From positions 310,001 through 374,000 of the forward strand of contig NC_011313.1 in NCBI RefSeq assembly GCF_000196495.1: DNA of 64,000 bases, given 5' to 3'. The notes beneath the pieces were generated by a model. That model was not told the origin of the DNA and searched no databases. It was given only the letters and a program-made list of their open reading frames with translations. This DNA is from Aliivibrio salmonicida LFI1238. GTDB taxonomy: Bacteria; Pseudomonadota; Gammaproteobacteria; Enterobacterales; Vibrionaceae. Both the position numbers and the translations under genes were made by a program. Below, piece by piece: positions 27,584 through 37,293 of the stretch (within the stretch, counting starts at the first letter, position 1; the number at the start of each line of letters is the position of its first letter).

Positions 27584-28743
27584 TGTTCCACCTCATTTAA
27601 CTTGATAATTGGGTGTGATTTTTTTTCCATTGCTTGTGTAATCGCCAAATAGCAGTGTTCTGCACGATAACCTTGAGTAAGGTGAGCCCCTGATGCCCCT
27701 AATTTCTTTAAGAGATTCGGTTGAGTGCTGGCTTGAGCAATTCGATGTTGAAGGGCTGGAATATCATTGGCTTGATATTTTAGGCAGTTCTCGTTATGCG
27801 TTAACACAAGATCCCAAAATGCGCCATCGGAAGGAATAATGACGCACATACCCGCCATTAGAGCTTCTAGAATAGAAAGACCAAAAGGTTCTTGATGACT
27901 TGTGGATACAAAAATATTACTTCTTTTTCGTAGATCATTGAGGTTTGATGGTTGGTGATACCAGATGATACCGTCTATATCTTGTGGTGCTGATATGGTA
28001 GGTAATACATTGTTTTCTGGTGTTAAATAGCATATTTTTGTTGGTGTTCGTTGTTCTTTTGGGGTACTTATTATCGCTTCAAGTAATAAATCGAGTCCTT
28101 TCCATTTTAAGGTTGAAGCAGCCCAAAATACGCATGGTGAGTGATACTGGCATTGTGAAGGTAGATTTTTTTTACCAATCCCATTTACGAAAGAATCAAA
28201 GTGATGAGTGGTAAGTAAGTCTTCTTGCTTTTGTTGCTGAATTTGCTCTGATTCTTTTCGCCATACTTGTTTGATAGCCGCAACTAATGAAGGTAAAGCG
28301 CTTTTTAAATAGAAGACATGCTCGGCATGGCAAAGGCACAATCCAATGGATCGTGACAACCCAACAGGTCCATGAATAAGTTGAGTAATTTGGTAACCAA
28401 ATAGCCATTTCATTAAGTAGATTGGCATATCAATCCCCGGCCCTGAAGCACCTACAGCAATGTGTATTTTTCCATAAAAAATTCGAGTGTAAATTAGCCA
28501 AAAACAAAAATAGAATTGTCTTAGCCAATACCCTTTTCCCTGTTCTGATAAAGGAAGCCAGTTTGGGTGGGACATTTTCACTATTTCGACATTTCTTAAT
28601 AGCCAAGAGCACGGGTTTGCGGTAAGAATGGTGATGTGATTGCTTTTTCTATCGAGTAAGTCCAACATTTCGCGAGTGGCGACTTTTGAGCCTCCCGCAT
28701 AAGCAATCGGGTCGAGAACCAAAATATGATTGGATTTATTCAT
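27580..28743 (-). CDS. sypJ: SypJ: family 4 glycosyltransferase
   Basis: This is a 387-aa GT-B enzyme. The donor site has VFWAASTLKWKGLDLLLEAI and the E-x7-E motif in HQEPFGLSILEALMAG. The N-terminus (DPIAYAGGSKVATREML) carries the glycine-rich loop of family 4. It adds a sugar to the Syp repeat; which sugar cannot be read. It overlaps sypI by 8 nt. Confidence 0.9.
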   Translation of the reverse strand: MNKSNHILVLDPIAYAGGSKVATREMLDLLDRKSNHITILTANPCSWLLRNVEIVKMSHPNWLPLSEQGKGYWLRQFYFCFWLIYTRIFYGKIHIAVGASGPGIDMPIYLMKWLFGYQITQLIHGPVGLSRSIGLCLCHAEHVFYLKSALPSLVAAIKQVWRKESEQIQQQKQEDLLTTHHFDSFVNGIGKKNLPSQCQYHSPCVFWAASTLKWKGLDLLLEAIISTPKEQRTPTKICYLTPENNVLPTISAPQDIDGIIWYHQPSNLNDLRKRSNIFVSTSHQEPFGLSILEALMAGMCVIIPSDGAFWDLVLTHNENCLKYQANDIPALQHRIAQASTQPNLLKKLGASGAHLTQGYRAEHCYLAITQAMEKKSHPIIKLNEVEQ

Positions 28744-30016
28744 GATGAGTCTCCTTACTTAGGGTTTCATTTACACCGAAGCTAGAGACAATATGATGAT
28801 GAAAAAACAGCGTGGACATATAACGAAGACGACTGAAAATAGGCGTAATTGCGGCCCATAATGGTCGAGAATAAGTCTCTTCATTTGAGGTGTTTAGTTG
28901 TTGTTCGTAGTGTTTTTCAAATTGTTTTGCGTATTCAGGCAAAGTGAAGTTTCGATATACAATTTCTTTTCCTTTGACTCCCATCTCTTTTGTTAAACGT
29001 GGGTTTTGAATAAAAACCATGATCGCTTTTGCAAATGATTCACTGTCGTTTGGTTGAGTGAGAAACCCGGTTTCATAATGGGAAATCACTTCTGGAATGC
29101 CTCCAACCATTGGAGCAATGACCGGTAACTTGGCTAAAGAGGCTTCAATAAGAGCAAGGCCAAATGCTTCGTCTCTTGCGCCACTAATATAAGCATTCAT
29201 GCCACTTTTTAGAAGACCAACAACGTTGTCTCGTTCGCCTAAAAAATGAATGTTATTATGGAGTTGAAGGTGGTTTGCTTGTTGCTCTAATTGTGCTCGT
29301 TCTTCTCCTTCGCCGATAACAATCAAATGAATGTTAAGCATGACAGCATCCAATTTATGCAAGCTATCAATAATTAGATCAACGCCTTTTCTATGAATTA
29401 ATGATCCTGATGTTGCCAAAACAAAGGCGCTACTGTCTATTCCCAGTTGTTGACGTAATGGGGTCGTGCGTTGAGCATTTAATTTTGTAGTATCAATACT
29501 ATTAGGGATAACGGTTAGGTTTTTTCGGTTGTATCCATCATGAAGCAATTCTTCACCTATCGCGTTACTTACCGTAATAAGGCTAGGGCTAAAATGAATG
29601 CCTAAGGTTAAGCGGTCACGAAGTGGGTATTGGGTGTGTAAGTGAGTAATTAAAGGCGTATGAGTGTGGCGTGCCACTGGGTTCATCCACTGACATGGTG
29701 CGGCACTGTTACAGTGAATTAAGTCAACCTGATGAGTATCCACAATCTCTTTACCTTGTTGGTATAGCTGATACCAATTAGATAATGAGAATTTAGGTGC
29801 TTTCCACCCTAATAATAAAGTGAAGGGGGTGACATAAACGGCGCTGACTTGCTTGTTTACTTCATCGGCAAGGCGCTGTTGGTTACACCAAAGGATGCAC
29901 TCAAATTTTTGATGATTAATGCTTTTGATGAGATTAATCAAGCAGATTTCACTGCCTCTGATCCAATCATCGCCATAATGCACAAACAATAATGTTGTTT
30001 TTGATTTGGTTGACAT
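28736..30016 (-). CDS. sypI: SypI: family 4 glycosyltransferase
   Basis: This is a 426-aa GT-B enzyme. The donor-binding half shows GSLIHRKGVDLIIDSL, VIGEGEERAQLEQQ and the E-x7-E motif in DEAFGLALIEASLAKLPVIAP. A C-terminal tail of about 40 residues (SRLRYMSTLFFHHHIV) is unassigned. It starts the sypI-J-K-L unit behind a sigma-54 promoter with two SypG-like elements. AAGGAAGGTGATG precedes the ATG. Confidence 0.9.
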   Translation of the reverse strand: MSTKSKTTLLFVHYGDDWIRGSEICLINLIKSINHQKFECILWCNQQRLADEVNKQVSAVYVTPFTLLLGWKAPKFSLSNWYQLYQQGKEIVDTHQVDLIHCNSAAPCQWMNPVARHTHTPLITHLHTQYPLRDRLTLGIHFSPSLITVSNAIGEELLHDGYNRKNLTVIPNSIDTTKLNAQRTTPLRQQLGIDSSAFVLATSGSLIHRKGVDLIIDSLHKLDAVMLNIHLIVIGEGEERAQLEQQANHLQLHNNIHFLGERDNVVGLLKSGMNAYISGARDEAFGLALIEASLAKLPVIAPMVGGIPEVISHYETGFLTQPNDSESFAKAIMVFIQNPRLTKEMGVKGKEIVYRNFTLPEYAKQFEKHYEQQLNTSNEETYSRPLWAAITPIFSRLRYMSTLFFHHHIVSSFGVNETLSKETHHE

Positions 30017-30062
30017 CTCATCACCTTCCTTTTTATCGAAAATTCTTGATATAAGGAATAGA

Positions 30063-30078
30063 GCAAAGGGAGTGCCAA
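30063..30078 (-). promoter_or_regulatory. Sigma-54 promoter of sypI
   Basis: Read on the minus strand: TTGGCACTCCCTTTGC, a near-perfect -24/-12 promoter about 45 bp before sypI. Confidence 0.9.
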
Positions 30079-30136
30079 CTCGAATGTGTTTTTATCTCAT
30101 TGATTTTTATTGTTATATTTTATTTTATTTGTGTTT

Positions 30137-30151
30137 TTCTCAAATTGAGAA
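30137..30151. promoter_or_regulatory. SypG-binding-element-like palindrome, sypI proximal
   Basis: TTCTCA-AAT-TGAGAA, perfect palindrome about 60 bp upstream of the sypI sigma-54 promoter. Confidence 0.8.
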
Positions 30152-30157
30152 TCGCGA

Positions 30158-30172
30158 TATTCAATTTGAGAA
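30158..30172. promoter_or_regulatory. Second, weaker SypG-like element, sypI distal
   Basis: TATTCAATTTGAGAA matches the proximal site at 12 of 15 positions and is spaced 21 bp from it, two helical turns, so the sites face the same side of DNA. Confidence 0.55.
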
Positions 30173-30175
30173 GCA

Positions 30176-31231
30176 TTACGTATTGGCGTAAATCGCAAAT
30201 AGCTGAGGGATAATGGCTTGCGTAGAAAAGTCGGTTTGAATGGTTTGCTGTGCGGATGCTTGAATGGTCGCCTTATCTGAATCATCTAAGTCAAACCAAT
30301 ATTGGAGTTGTGCGGATAGGTCATCGGGTTCCACGATCCATCCATTGTTATCTTGAGTAATCAATTTAATCATGTTGCCTACGGGGGTAGAAATGATAGG
30401 AATACCTCGCCCCATGGCTTCTAATGCCGCCATGGGTAATCCTTCATAGCGTGAACAAATAACGAGTAATCCAATGTCTTTCCAAATGTGCTCCATTGTG
30501 GATTGGTGTCCATGAAGTATGAGATTGATAGGGGCTTGTTGAACGATGCCGTTTTCCATTGGTCCTGAACCGTAAATGTGAAAATCGTGTTTAGGGTGTT
30601 GTTGTGCTAATTGAAGGAATCGGTCGGGGGCTTTTTCATGGCTTAATCGTCCGACAAAGGCAATTTCTTTTCCGTTAGAAAGGGATAATTGATCCGTAGA
30701 TATAAAGTTATTTAATACGGTTATTGGGGTGTGTACGCGTTGTTTTATCTGTTCACTTACCGCAAAATTATGATGACTTAATACCGCACTCCATCGATCA
30801 ATTCGGTCATACCAACGTAGTTTTCCTGAGCCAATTTCTCCTGCGTGGAAAGTATTAATAAAACGTACGTTATGAGGGGATAGCAGCAAAGATAGACGTA
30901 ATAACCGTGAATAGATGGCGGCTTTATATCCATGAGAGTGTATGACGGTGGGAGGATGTTGTTGAGTGTAATGCAATAACGACATGAATTTCCCATCAAG
31001 AAAATGATAAGAGATATTGGCGTTAGTCAGCGCCGTTAGTAAGGGATGTTCCGTTTTATAGCGGGATAAAAAAACGACAGTAACGACGCAGTTAACGGTG
31101 GCTAACCCTTGTGCAAGTTGCAACACATGGGATTCAATGCCACCAAAATCACGGCTATCAAGCAAAAGCCATACCTCAAAAGGTGAGGTATGGGGGGGAA
31201 TGAATGTAGTATTACTTCTCTGTCTCTTCAT
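30176..31231 (-). CDS. sypH: SypH: family 4 glycosyltransferase
   Basis: This is a 351-aa GT-B enzyme. The N-terminus LLDSRDFGGIESHVLQLA is the acceptor-side glycine loop; the donor half shows FVGRLSHEKAPDRFLQLA, HIYGSGPM and E-x7-E in RYEGLPMAALEAMGRGIPIIS. It starts 20 nt inside the end of sypG, so it is coupled to the regulatory genes rather than to the structural genes downstream, which have their own promoter. Confidence 0.9.
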   Translation of the reverse strand: MKRQRSNTTFIPPHTSPFEVWLLLDSRDFGGIESHVLQLAQGLATVNCVVTVVFLSRYKTEHPLLTALTNANISYHFLDGKFMSLLHYTQQHPPTVIHSHGYKAAIYSRLLRLSLLLSPHNVRFINTFHAGEIGSGKLRWYDRIDRWSAVLSHHNFAVSEQIKQRVHTPITVLNNFISTDQLSLSNGKEIAFVGRLSHEKAPDRFLQLAQQHPKHDFHIYGSGPMENGIVQQAPINLILHGHQSTMEHIWKDIGLLVICSRYEGLPMAALEAMGRGIPIISTPVGNMIKLITQDNNGWIVEPDDLSAQLQYWFDLDDSDKATIQASAQQTIQTDFSTQAIIPQLFAIYANT

Positions 31232-32708
31232 CGGCTTCCCATGCTTGTTTTTTTCGATATAGGGTCGATGGGCTTAGTTCGAGAAGAACGGCGGCATTAA
31301 GGACGTTACCGTCACAATGATCAATGGCATTTTGAATCACTTCACGTTCAATGTCGGCCATTGGACGAATGGCGCTGTGATCCCACGTTACTGAATTGGT
31401 TTGCATTGATGAATTATCTGGTTCCGACGTTTCGGTATGAAGAGGGTCTACTGACATCGGTGCTATTGGAGCCACGTTATTGATTTCTTTTGTTACGATA
31501 TGACTTTGAATAGTCGCTGGTTTTACTTTTGGTTGAGTGGCTTGATTCAATGGTGGTGGTAATTGGTCAAGAACAACATGGGTACTGTTATGTAAGACCA
31601 CAACATTACGGATAATATTTTGTAATTGACGGACATTGCCTGGCCATGCGTAATTACATAAGCGCAGTTCAACGTCTCGCTTCATTGCGATGAATTTCTT
31701 TTTGTCTTCTTTGGCGTATTTTTTTAAGAAGAAAACCGCGATATCAATAATGTCCGTTCCGCGATCACGAAGTGGGGGCATTTCGATAGGAACCACATGA
31801 ACACGATAATATAAATCTTCTCTGAATCGACCTTCGTTGACTTCGGTTAGAGGATCTCGGTTGGTCGCACAAATAATACGTAAATCTGTGCTCAGTTCTT
31901 TACTGCCACCTAATGGCGTGAATCGACCCGTTTGTAGAAAACGCAGCAATTTTTTCTGCATTTCTAATTCCATTTCACACAACTCATCTAAAAATAGCGT
32001 GCCGCCATTGGCCATCATGGCCGCGCCTTTTCGATCGGTTGTTGCACCAGTAAACGCGCCTTTTACGTGACCAAATATTTCACTTTCCATTAAGTCTCGA
32101 GGGATTGCACCACAGTTAATGGCAACAAAAGGTTTGTTATTACGTTTACTTTGATAATGAATGGCTTCGGCACACACTTCTTTACCTGTCCCACTTTCAC
32201 CATAAATGAATACACTGGCGGTGGTAGGGGCAACGGCATCAATAATTTTGTATACCGCTTGCATTGGTAAGCTTGAGCCAATAAACCCTTGGTATTTTTT
32301 ACGATTAAAGGTGTTTTGTAGGTCTTCAACTAGCCCTTCTAACTTATTGCGCTTTAGGTGGTTACTGATTGATGTTTTTAGGCGATTGGCTTGAATGGGC
32401 TTTTCAATGAAATCATCGGCCCCACTTTGAAGTAAATTGACGGCAATATTGATGGTTCCGTGAGCGGTAGCAACAATGACGGCGGTTGGGAGTTTTTTTT
32501 CTTTCATCCAAGCCAATACGTCCTGACCAGACATATCAGGCAGTTTTAAATCAAGAATCACCAAGTGTGGTGGGTTCTTTTCCATGAAAGCCTTGGCTTG
32601 CTCTCCAGTGGTTACGTGGAAGAACTCGTACGGCTCATCTTTTACATATTGTTTGTAAAGGATGGCAAGAGAGGTGGAGTCTTCGACTAATAATACTTTT
32701 TGTAGCAT
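31212..32708 (-). CDS. sypG: SypG: sigma-54-dependent response regulator, master activator of syp
   Basis: This is a 498-aa NtrC-type activator. Receiver domain at residues 1-120 with phospho-acceptor Asp53 (VILDLKLPD), AAA+ domain with Walker A GESGTGKE and the sigma-54 contact motif GAFTGA, and a C-terminal Fis helix-turn-helix (DHCDGNVLNAAVLLELSPSTLYRKK). In V. fischeri SypG activates the syp promoters and Asp53 is the functional site (established). Start 32708 is chosen because it puts the Asp at 53 and has AGGA 8 nt upstream. Four sigma-54 promoters in this locus fit its role. Confidence 0.95.
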   Translation of the reverse strand: MLQKVLLVEDSTSLAILYKQYVKDEPYEFFHVTTGEQAKAFMEKNPPHLVILDLKLPDMSGQDVLAWMKEKKLPTAVIVATAHGTINIAVNLLQSGADDFIEKPIQANRLKTSISNHLKRNKLEGLVEDLQNTFNRKKYQGFIGSSLPMQAVYKIIDAVAPTTASVFIYGESGTGKEVCAEAIHYQSKRNNKPFVAINCGAIPRDLMESEIFGHVKGAFTGATTDRKGAAMMANGGTLFLDELCEMELEMQKKLLRFLQTGRFTPLGGSKELSTDLRIICATNRDPLTEVNEGRFREDLYYRVHVVPIEMPPLRDRGTDIIDIAVFFLKKYAKEDKKKFIAMKRDVELRLCNYAWPGNVRQLQNIIRNVVVLHNSTHVVLDQLPPPLNQATQPKVKPATIQSHIVTKEINNVAPIAPMSVDPLHTETSEPDNSSMQTNSVTWDHSAIRPMADIEREVIQNAIDHCDGNVLNAAVLLELSPSTLYRKKQAWEADEETEK

Positions 32709-32756
32709 AAGCAACATCCTGTTTTACCTAGCAATTTTTATTTTTATGATTTTATT

Positions 32757-35024
32757 TTAATTAGTGAAGCCTTGTGCATTTCGTTCTTCTAATGCAATGA
32801 ATGATTGCATTGCAATATCTGATAATTGGGTGGCTTTCTTAATGGCTTCATCAAACTGTTGTTGTATACAATGTAGTTCAATTTCACGTGAAATCGTAGA
32901 TAAGGCAACGTTTCCGAGAGTTAGCGCACTACTTCCTAATGTATGAGCTTCAAATTCGAGAGCGTAAAGGTCTTTTGTTGTGATTGTTTTTACGATGGTA
33001 TTGACGCGTTCTTTTGACTCAATAATATAAAATTGAATTAATTCAGGCATGACACTTGCGTCCGTATCACGGATAATTTGCTGAATGATGCTCTCATCTA
33101 AAAGTTGTGGCAAATTGTTGTTTATATCATGTTGAGTTTTATCCACAGTACTTCCTTTTATTGTGTTTTCTTGAGCATAAGATACCGACAAATAAGTCGC
33201 AAGGCATTCTAGCAAAGCCGTTCGATTAAATGGCTTTGAAAGGTAATCAGTCATGCCTGCGTCTATGAATCGTTCTTTGTCTCCTGAAAGTGCGTGAGCA
33301 GTTAAAGCTATAATAGGCATTTTTTCGTGATGTTTCGAGAGGGTTCTTATTTTTTTTGTTGCCGTCATACCGTCCATTTCGGGCATAGAAATATCCATGA
33401 AGATCAAGTCATAGTCGGTATCTGTCACCATTGAGATTGCTTCTTTCCCATTATTGGCTATATCTATTGTATAACCAGCATAGCTTAAGGTATTTTTTAT
33501 AACGATTTGGTTGGCAAGATTATCTTCAACGACCAATAATCGTGCAGAGGAATAAATACATGGGGAGATGGTTGAGTTTTTATCTTTGGGTGATTTTAGT
33601 GATTCAATGTCTTCTTCTGATGCGCTATCAAGCATAATGTTAAACATAAATTCGCTGCCTTTTCCATACTGACTTTTTACTGAAATAGCACCATCCATCA
33701 TGTTAATTAATCGTTTGGTGATGGCTAACCCTAATCCTGAACCTTCATGGGAGCGAGAAAAACTATTATCTGCCATTGTGAATTCTTCAAAGAGTAAATC
33801 TAATTGCTCTGCTTTTATACCAATGCCAGAGTCCTTAACGATACAGGTTAAGGCGAATCTATCCTCTACCGGTTGGATATCTAAAGAGAGTAAAATAAAC
33901 CCATTATCTGTGAATTTTAAACTGTTACCAATCAGGTTTAGTAAAATTTGTCTAAATCGATTAACGTCACCGCATATGTATTCAGGAACGTTATCCGAAA
34001 GAGATAACGTTAATTGTAGTTCTTTTTTATCTGCTTGAGCTTGGAAACTATGTAAAGCGTGGTGTAAACATGCATGCATATTGAAGGTTTTATTATCGAG
34101 ATCAAAGGTATTTGCCTCCATGCGAGAGCAATCCAAAATATCGTTGATGATTGATAATAATAGTTCACTTGAATCTGTCGCGGTTTCAACCAAATCACGT
34201 TGTTTTGGCTTCAATTGGCTGTCTTTTAATATGGCTAGTAACCCAAGAACTGCATTCATTGGCGTTCGTATCTCATGACTCATTGATGCTAAGAATCGCC
34301 CTTTGCTTTCATTCGCGGATTCAGCTTCAATGCGGGCTTCTTTTAGGTCATGATAGTTTTTCTGAAGGTTGTATGACATTGAGTTGAATGCTTTTGCTAC
34401 GTCATTTAAATCACCTGTTGAGGTGAGTTCTAATTGCTCTCCTGGGCCTTGTTTTGCAACATTATCCACGGCTTTTTTTAGTTTGTTTAGGTTTTTAGTT
34501 AGCATATTACCCAGTAAATAGGAAAGTCCGATGACAATGAAAAGCTCAATAAAGGCAATGGCAAATATCCATGATTTAGCTCGAGCGAAAAAGGAATTTA
34601 TGCCATGGGTACCAAACCCTATTTCAACTCGTCCAATGGGTTTGGTGTCACTGCTAATGATGGATTCTATGTCGTAGCTACCATCTGAGGCATTATTTAA
34701 AATTGGGCTGTTGGGGTTTGGTATTTCATGTAATTTTGGACCGCCTTGAATAATAAGAGTACCATCTTGGCGATAAATTTTAACGTAACATATTTCCCCA
34801 AGAGCAATGAGATCGTGCATTAAGCTAGTGGTTTCGGTGTCATTACCGTTATTTAGCGACTCTTTTATGGCATTTGAAAACATAGTTAATGTTGCATTTG
34901 AGCGGGTCACCAATTGTTGCTCATTAGAGTCAGATAAGAATTTTACTGAGCTAAGGACAAGAACAAGTAGCATGACGCTCTGAATAATCGAAATACCAAT
35001 AATGGTTTTTAGTCGAAATGTCAT
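32757..35024 (-). CDS. sypF: SypF: hybrid sensor histidine kinase with Hpt domain
   Basis: This is a 755-aa membrane sensor. Two membrane helices (about residues 8-28 and 152-172) bracket a periplasmic sensor, followed by HAMP, HisKA with His250 in SMSHEIRTP, HATPase (NLIGNSLKFTDNG, DSGIGI, GSGLGLAI), a receiver with Asp544 (IFMDISMP) and an Hpt domain with His694 (EAHTLGSSA). V. fischeri SypF uses H250, D549 and H705; the first matches exactly and the others shift slightly. SypF phosphorylates SypG and SypE in that species. It ends 48 bp before sypG. Confidence 0.95.
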   Translation of the reverse strand: MTFRLKTIIGISIIQSVMLLVLVLSSVKFLSDSNEQQLVTRSNATLTMFSNAIKESLNNGNDTETTSLMHDLIALGEICYVKIYRQDGTLIIQGGPKLHEIPNPNSPILNNASDGSYDIESIISSDTKPIGRVEIGFGTHGINSFFARAKSWIFAIAFIELFIVIGLSYLLGNMLTKNLNKLKKAVDNVAKQGPGEQLELTSTGDLNDVAKAFNSMSYNLQKNYHDLKEARIEAESANESKGRFLASMSHEIRTPMNAVLGLLAILKDSQLKPKQRDLVETATDSSELLLSIINDILDCSRMEANTFDLDNKTFNMHACLHHALHSFQAQADKKELQLTLSLSDNVPEYICGDVNRFRQILLNLIGNSLKFTDNGFILLSLDIQPVEDRFALTCIVKDSGIGIKAEQLDLLFEEFTMADNSFSRSHEGSGLGLAITKRLINMMDGAISVKSQYGKGSEFMFNIMLDSASEEDIESLKSPKDKNSTISPCIYSSARLLVVEDNLANQIVIKNTLSYAGYTIDIANNGKEAISMVTDTDYDLIFMDISMPEMDGMTATKKIRTLSKHHEKMPIIALTAHALSGDKERFIDAGMTDYLSKPFNRTALLECLATYLSVSYAQENTIKGSTVDKTQHDINNNLPQLLDESIIQQIIRDTDASVMPELIQFYIIESKERVNTIVKTITTKDLYALEFEAHTLGSSALTLGNVALSTISREIELHCIQQQFDEAIKKATQLSDIAMQSFIALEERNAQGFTN

Positions 35025-35062
35025 GATGAACTCCTTGCTCGTTTATGGTGTGAATGTGTGTG

Positions 35063-36583
35063 TTATTGTTTTTCTATTATCAGTAATAAAGCATCGTCAT
35101 TTGGTGGTGTTCCGGCTAATGAATCAAAGGTCTGCATTATCTGTTCCATTGCTGATTCGATAGGTAAATCAAAGGTATTAATTAACTGTTGTTTCACTGC
35201 TTTTTCAAGGGTTTCTCGTTCTGATAAAGAATCTCCGGATTCAAACAATCCATCAGTAAAAAAAGCAATACGTTCTTTTTGTTGTAAGGTGATTTTAGTT
35301 TCTTGGTACGTTGTGTTTGGTAATAACCCCGGCAATGTACCTTCAACATTGATGATACTAAGGCCGCGATTTGTGATGTGTATTGGCGGTGGGTGTCCAG
35401 CGCTGCTGATTGCTAACGTGTTTGAATTAAGAAGACTCACACAACAACTTGTCAGCATCGTTTGTGACAAAATTTGGTCTTTGAATGCATTGTTTGAGAG
35501 GGTAGATAAAAGTTGTGCTGGGTGCTTTAGATCTGAGTTTTGCATTAACCCTCGAATATAACCGGCATAAGCATAAGCAAAGAATTTCGCACTTTCATCG
35601 TGCCCCATGACATCCGCCAATAAGATCTGAGTGATGTCGTCATCATCCATTGAGAGCACGAAATCACCGCCACCATGTCCGGTATTCCGTTGCTGGATAG
35701 CGAGTTTCCAATGCGGAGAATGAATCTCTATTTGTGGTAATAATGTGTGCGTGATTTTTTGGTTAACTTGTTTGGATAGCGATTGATAAACTTGATTGAA
35801 ACGAGCTAAAACACGTTGAATAGTATAAAGAAGTTGATCTTTTTTAATGGGTTTTTCTAGGTAATCATCGATGCCCAAATCAACGGCACTATTCACCGTT
35901 GTGGTGTCTTGTAAGTGGGATAAGAAGATAAACGGAATCGAAATGTCTTTGTCTTGCTCTAAATGCTGACGTAATTCTAATCCACCCATTTTTGGCATTT
36001 GAATATCGGAAACAATGAGATCGACGGTATTATTTTTTAAAAAATCTAAGGCCTCTTTGCCATTGTTTGTCAGAGTAATATCAAACTGTTGATTTAAGTA
36101 AGCACTGTATAATTTACACTGAATGACGTCGTCTTCTACGATTAAAATATGAGGGCGTTTTTGATGGTTTTCACGGATCCATGTCATGGAAAAAAGGTTA
36201 TGAGTATCAAAAGAATGGTAAGCGGTGGTATTGGTTTGGCTTTGAATGATATCAATCCCACGCCCACCGCATTTTAATGAAAAATCGCCTATATCGGTAT
36301 TGCTAGGTTGTGCCGTTGGATCCCACGCTTCACCATCATCGATGATATCAAGTTGCCAATGATGTTTGGTTTTTCTTAATGCGATAGTGATGCTTTTACT
36401 TGGATTCTTTGGGTGGAGAACAAGGTTGGTGCTCCACTCTGAGAAGCATAATAAGCAAGGATTCTTAACCGTTTTTTGCACATCAAGGCGATCGAGAATT
36501 TTCGAGAGTGACAGGCGTAATACTCTTATGGCTTCAAGAGAAGTCGGTTGGATATTTTCAAAGAGTAAAATAGAATCTGTCAT
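35063..36583 (-). CDS. sypE: SypE: RsbW-like kinase - receiver - PP2C phosphatase
   Basis: This is a 506-aa partner-switch regulator: N-terminal RsbW-type kinase domain (about 1-135; Asn53 in SEWSTNLVLHP, GGRGIDII), central receiver (144-260; Asp193 in IVSDIQMP), and C-terminal PP2C phosphatase (about 280-505; GGGDFVLSMDDDD, LADVMGHDE, FFTDGLFE with Asp444, NDDALLLI). In V. fischeri SypE phosphorylates or dephosphorylates SypA at Ser56 to turn biofilm off or on (established); N52, D192 and D443 there are each one position lower. The gene lies just after sypD. Confidence 0.95.
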   Translation of the reverse strand: MTDSILLFENIQPTSLEAIRVLRLSLSKILDRLDVQKTVKNPCLLCFSEWSTNLVLHPKNPSKSITIALRKTKHHWQLDIIDDGEAWDPTAQPSNTDIGDFSLKCGGRGIDIIQSQTNTTAYHSFDTHNLFSMTWIRENHQKRPHILIVEDDVIQCKLYSAYLNQQFDITLTNNGKEALDFLKNNTVDLIVSDIQMPKMGGLELRQHLEQDKDISIPFIFLSHLQDTTTVNSAVDLGIDDYLEKPIKKDQLLYTIQRVLARFNQVYQSLSKQVNQKITHTLLPQIEIHSPHWKLAIQQRNTGHGGGDFVLSMDDDDITQILLADVMGHDESAKFFAYAYAGYIRGLMQNSDLKHPAQLLSTLSNNAFKDQILSQTMLTSCCVSLLNSNTLAISSAGHPPPIHITNRGLSIINVEGTLPGLLPNTTYQETKITLQQKERIAFFTDGLFESGDSLSERETLEKAVKQQLINTFDLPIESAMEQIMQTFDSLAGTPPNDDALLLIIEKQ

Positions 36584-36585
36584 CG

Positions 36586-37293
36586 TTACACCACTGTTGA
36601 TAAGAATCGGTTATTTTTAATCATAGAAATGAGTTTAGTAGATAAACAATGAGGTAAAAAACGTAAGCGTTCGATTTCACGACATAATTCATTTTTAAAG
36701 CTGGGTTGATATTTGTCGTTGAAAATATGGCCGATAATATTGGCTTTGTTACTCTCTAATGTCTCTATAGCGGCTTTAAATTCGGTTTGTAATGTTTGCC
36801 CAGAAAGGATAACCATGAGGGTTCCATCACACGATCCTGCGATCGTTTGAGCAGGAATACTGTCAGCATTGAGTTGAGATAATGCGGACGAATCAATGAT
36901 GACTTTATCAAACTCGGTAAGCCATTGGGCTATGTGTTTTTTAAGATTCTTCGGTTGACGCATTTCCATTATATTTGCTTTATCTGTTGGCGTTGGAAGC
37001 CCTGAAAGCACGACATTATCTTGCTGGGTAAGCGCAAGATAATGAGAAGCATGAGGGCTTTCATCCTTCTGTTCTGGTAAAAAAGACAAGGCTGTTAAGC
37101 TCGGGTTTTGCAAATTAAGATCAACCAACAATGTACGATAACCCGCCAGTAAGTGTCGCTCTGTTAACGCTTGGGCTAATGAAGTCACCCCTTCTCCAGG
37201 GTTGGTTGAGGTAATACACAGTGAGTGACATTCTTGTTGTTCTAATTGCAAAAAGACTTGTTCAATCTCCATGCTGCATGGGGGTATTTTCAT
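36586..37293 (-). CDS. sypD: SypD: Wzc/CpsD-like cytoplasmic ATPase with altered Walker A
   Basis: This is a 235-aa bacterial tyrosine-kinase/ParA-like ATPase partner for chain-length control. Walker A' (LLVDLNLQNPSL) and Walker B (KVIIDSSALS) are present. The Walker A is PGEGVTSLA, with Val36 where the family has Lys, and the C-terminus has no tyrosine cluster. Autokinase activity is therefore doubtful. SypO lacks a kinase domain, so SypD is its expected cytosolic partner. It overlaps sypC by 1 nt. Confidence 0.87.
   Translation of the reverse strand: MKIPPCSMEIEQVFLQLEQQECHSLCITSTNPGEGVTSLAQALTERHLLAGYRTLLVDLNLQNPSLTALSFLPEQKDESPHASHYLALTQQDNVVLSGLPTPTDKANIMEMRQPKNLKKHIAQWLTEFDKVIIDSSALSQLNADSIPAQTIAGSCDGTLMVILSGQTLQTEFKAAIETLESNKANIIGHIFNDKYQPSFKNELCREIERLRFLPHCLSTKLISMIKNNRFLSTVV

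Noticed and set aside
33700..34038. Open frame opposite sypF
   Set aside because: It lies antisense to the HATPase domain of sypF and is explained by that gene's codon pattern.
35058..35561. Open frame of 167 codons opposite sypE
   Set aside because: It is antisense to the PP2C domain of sypE, which has all its motifs; no start signal or family resemblance.
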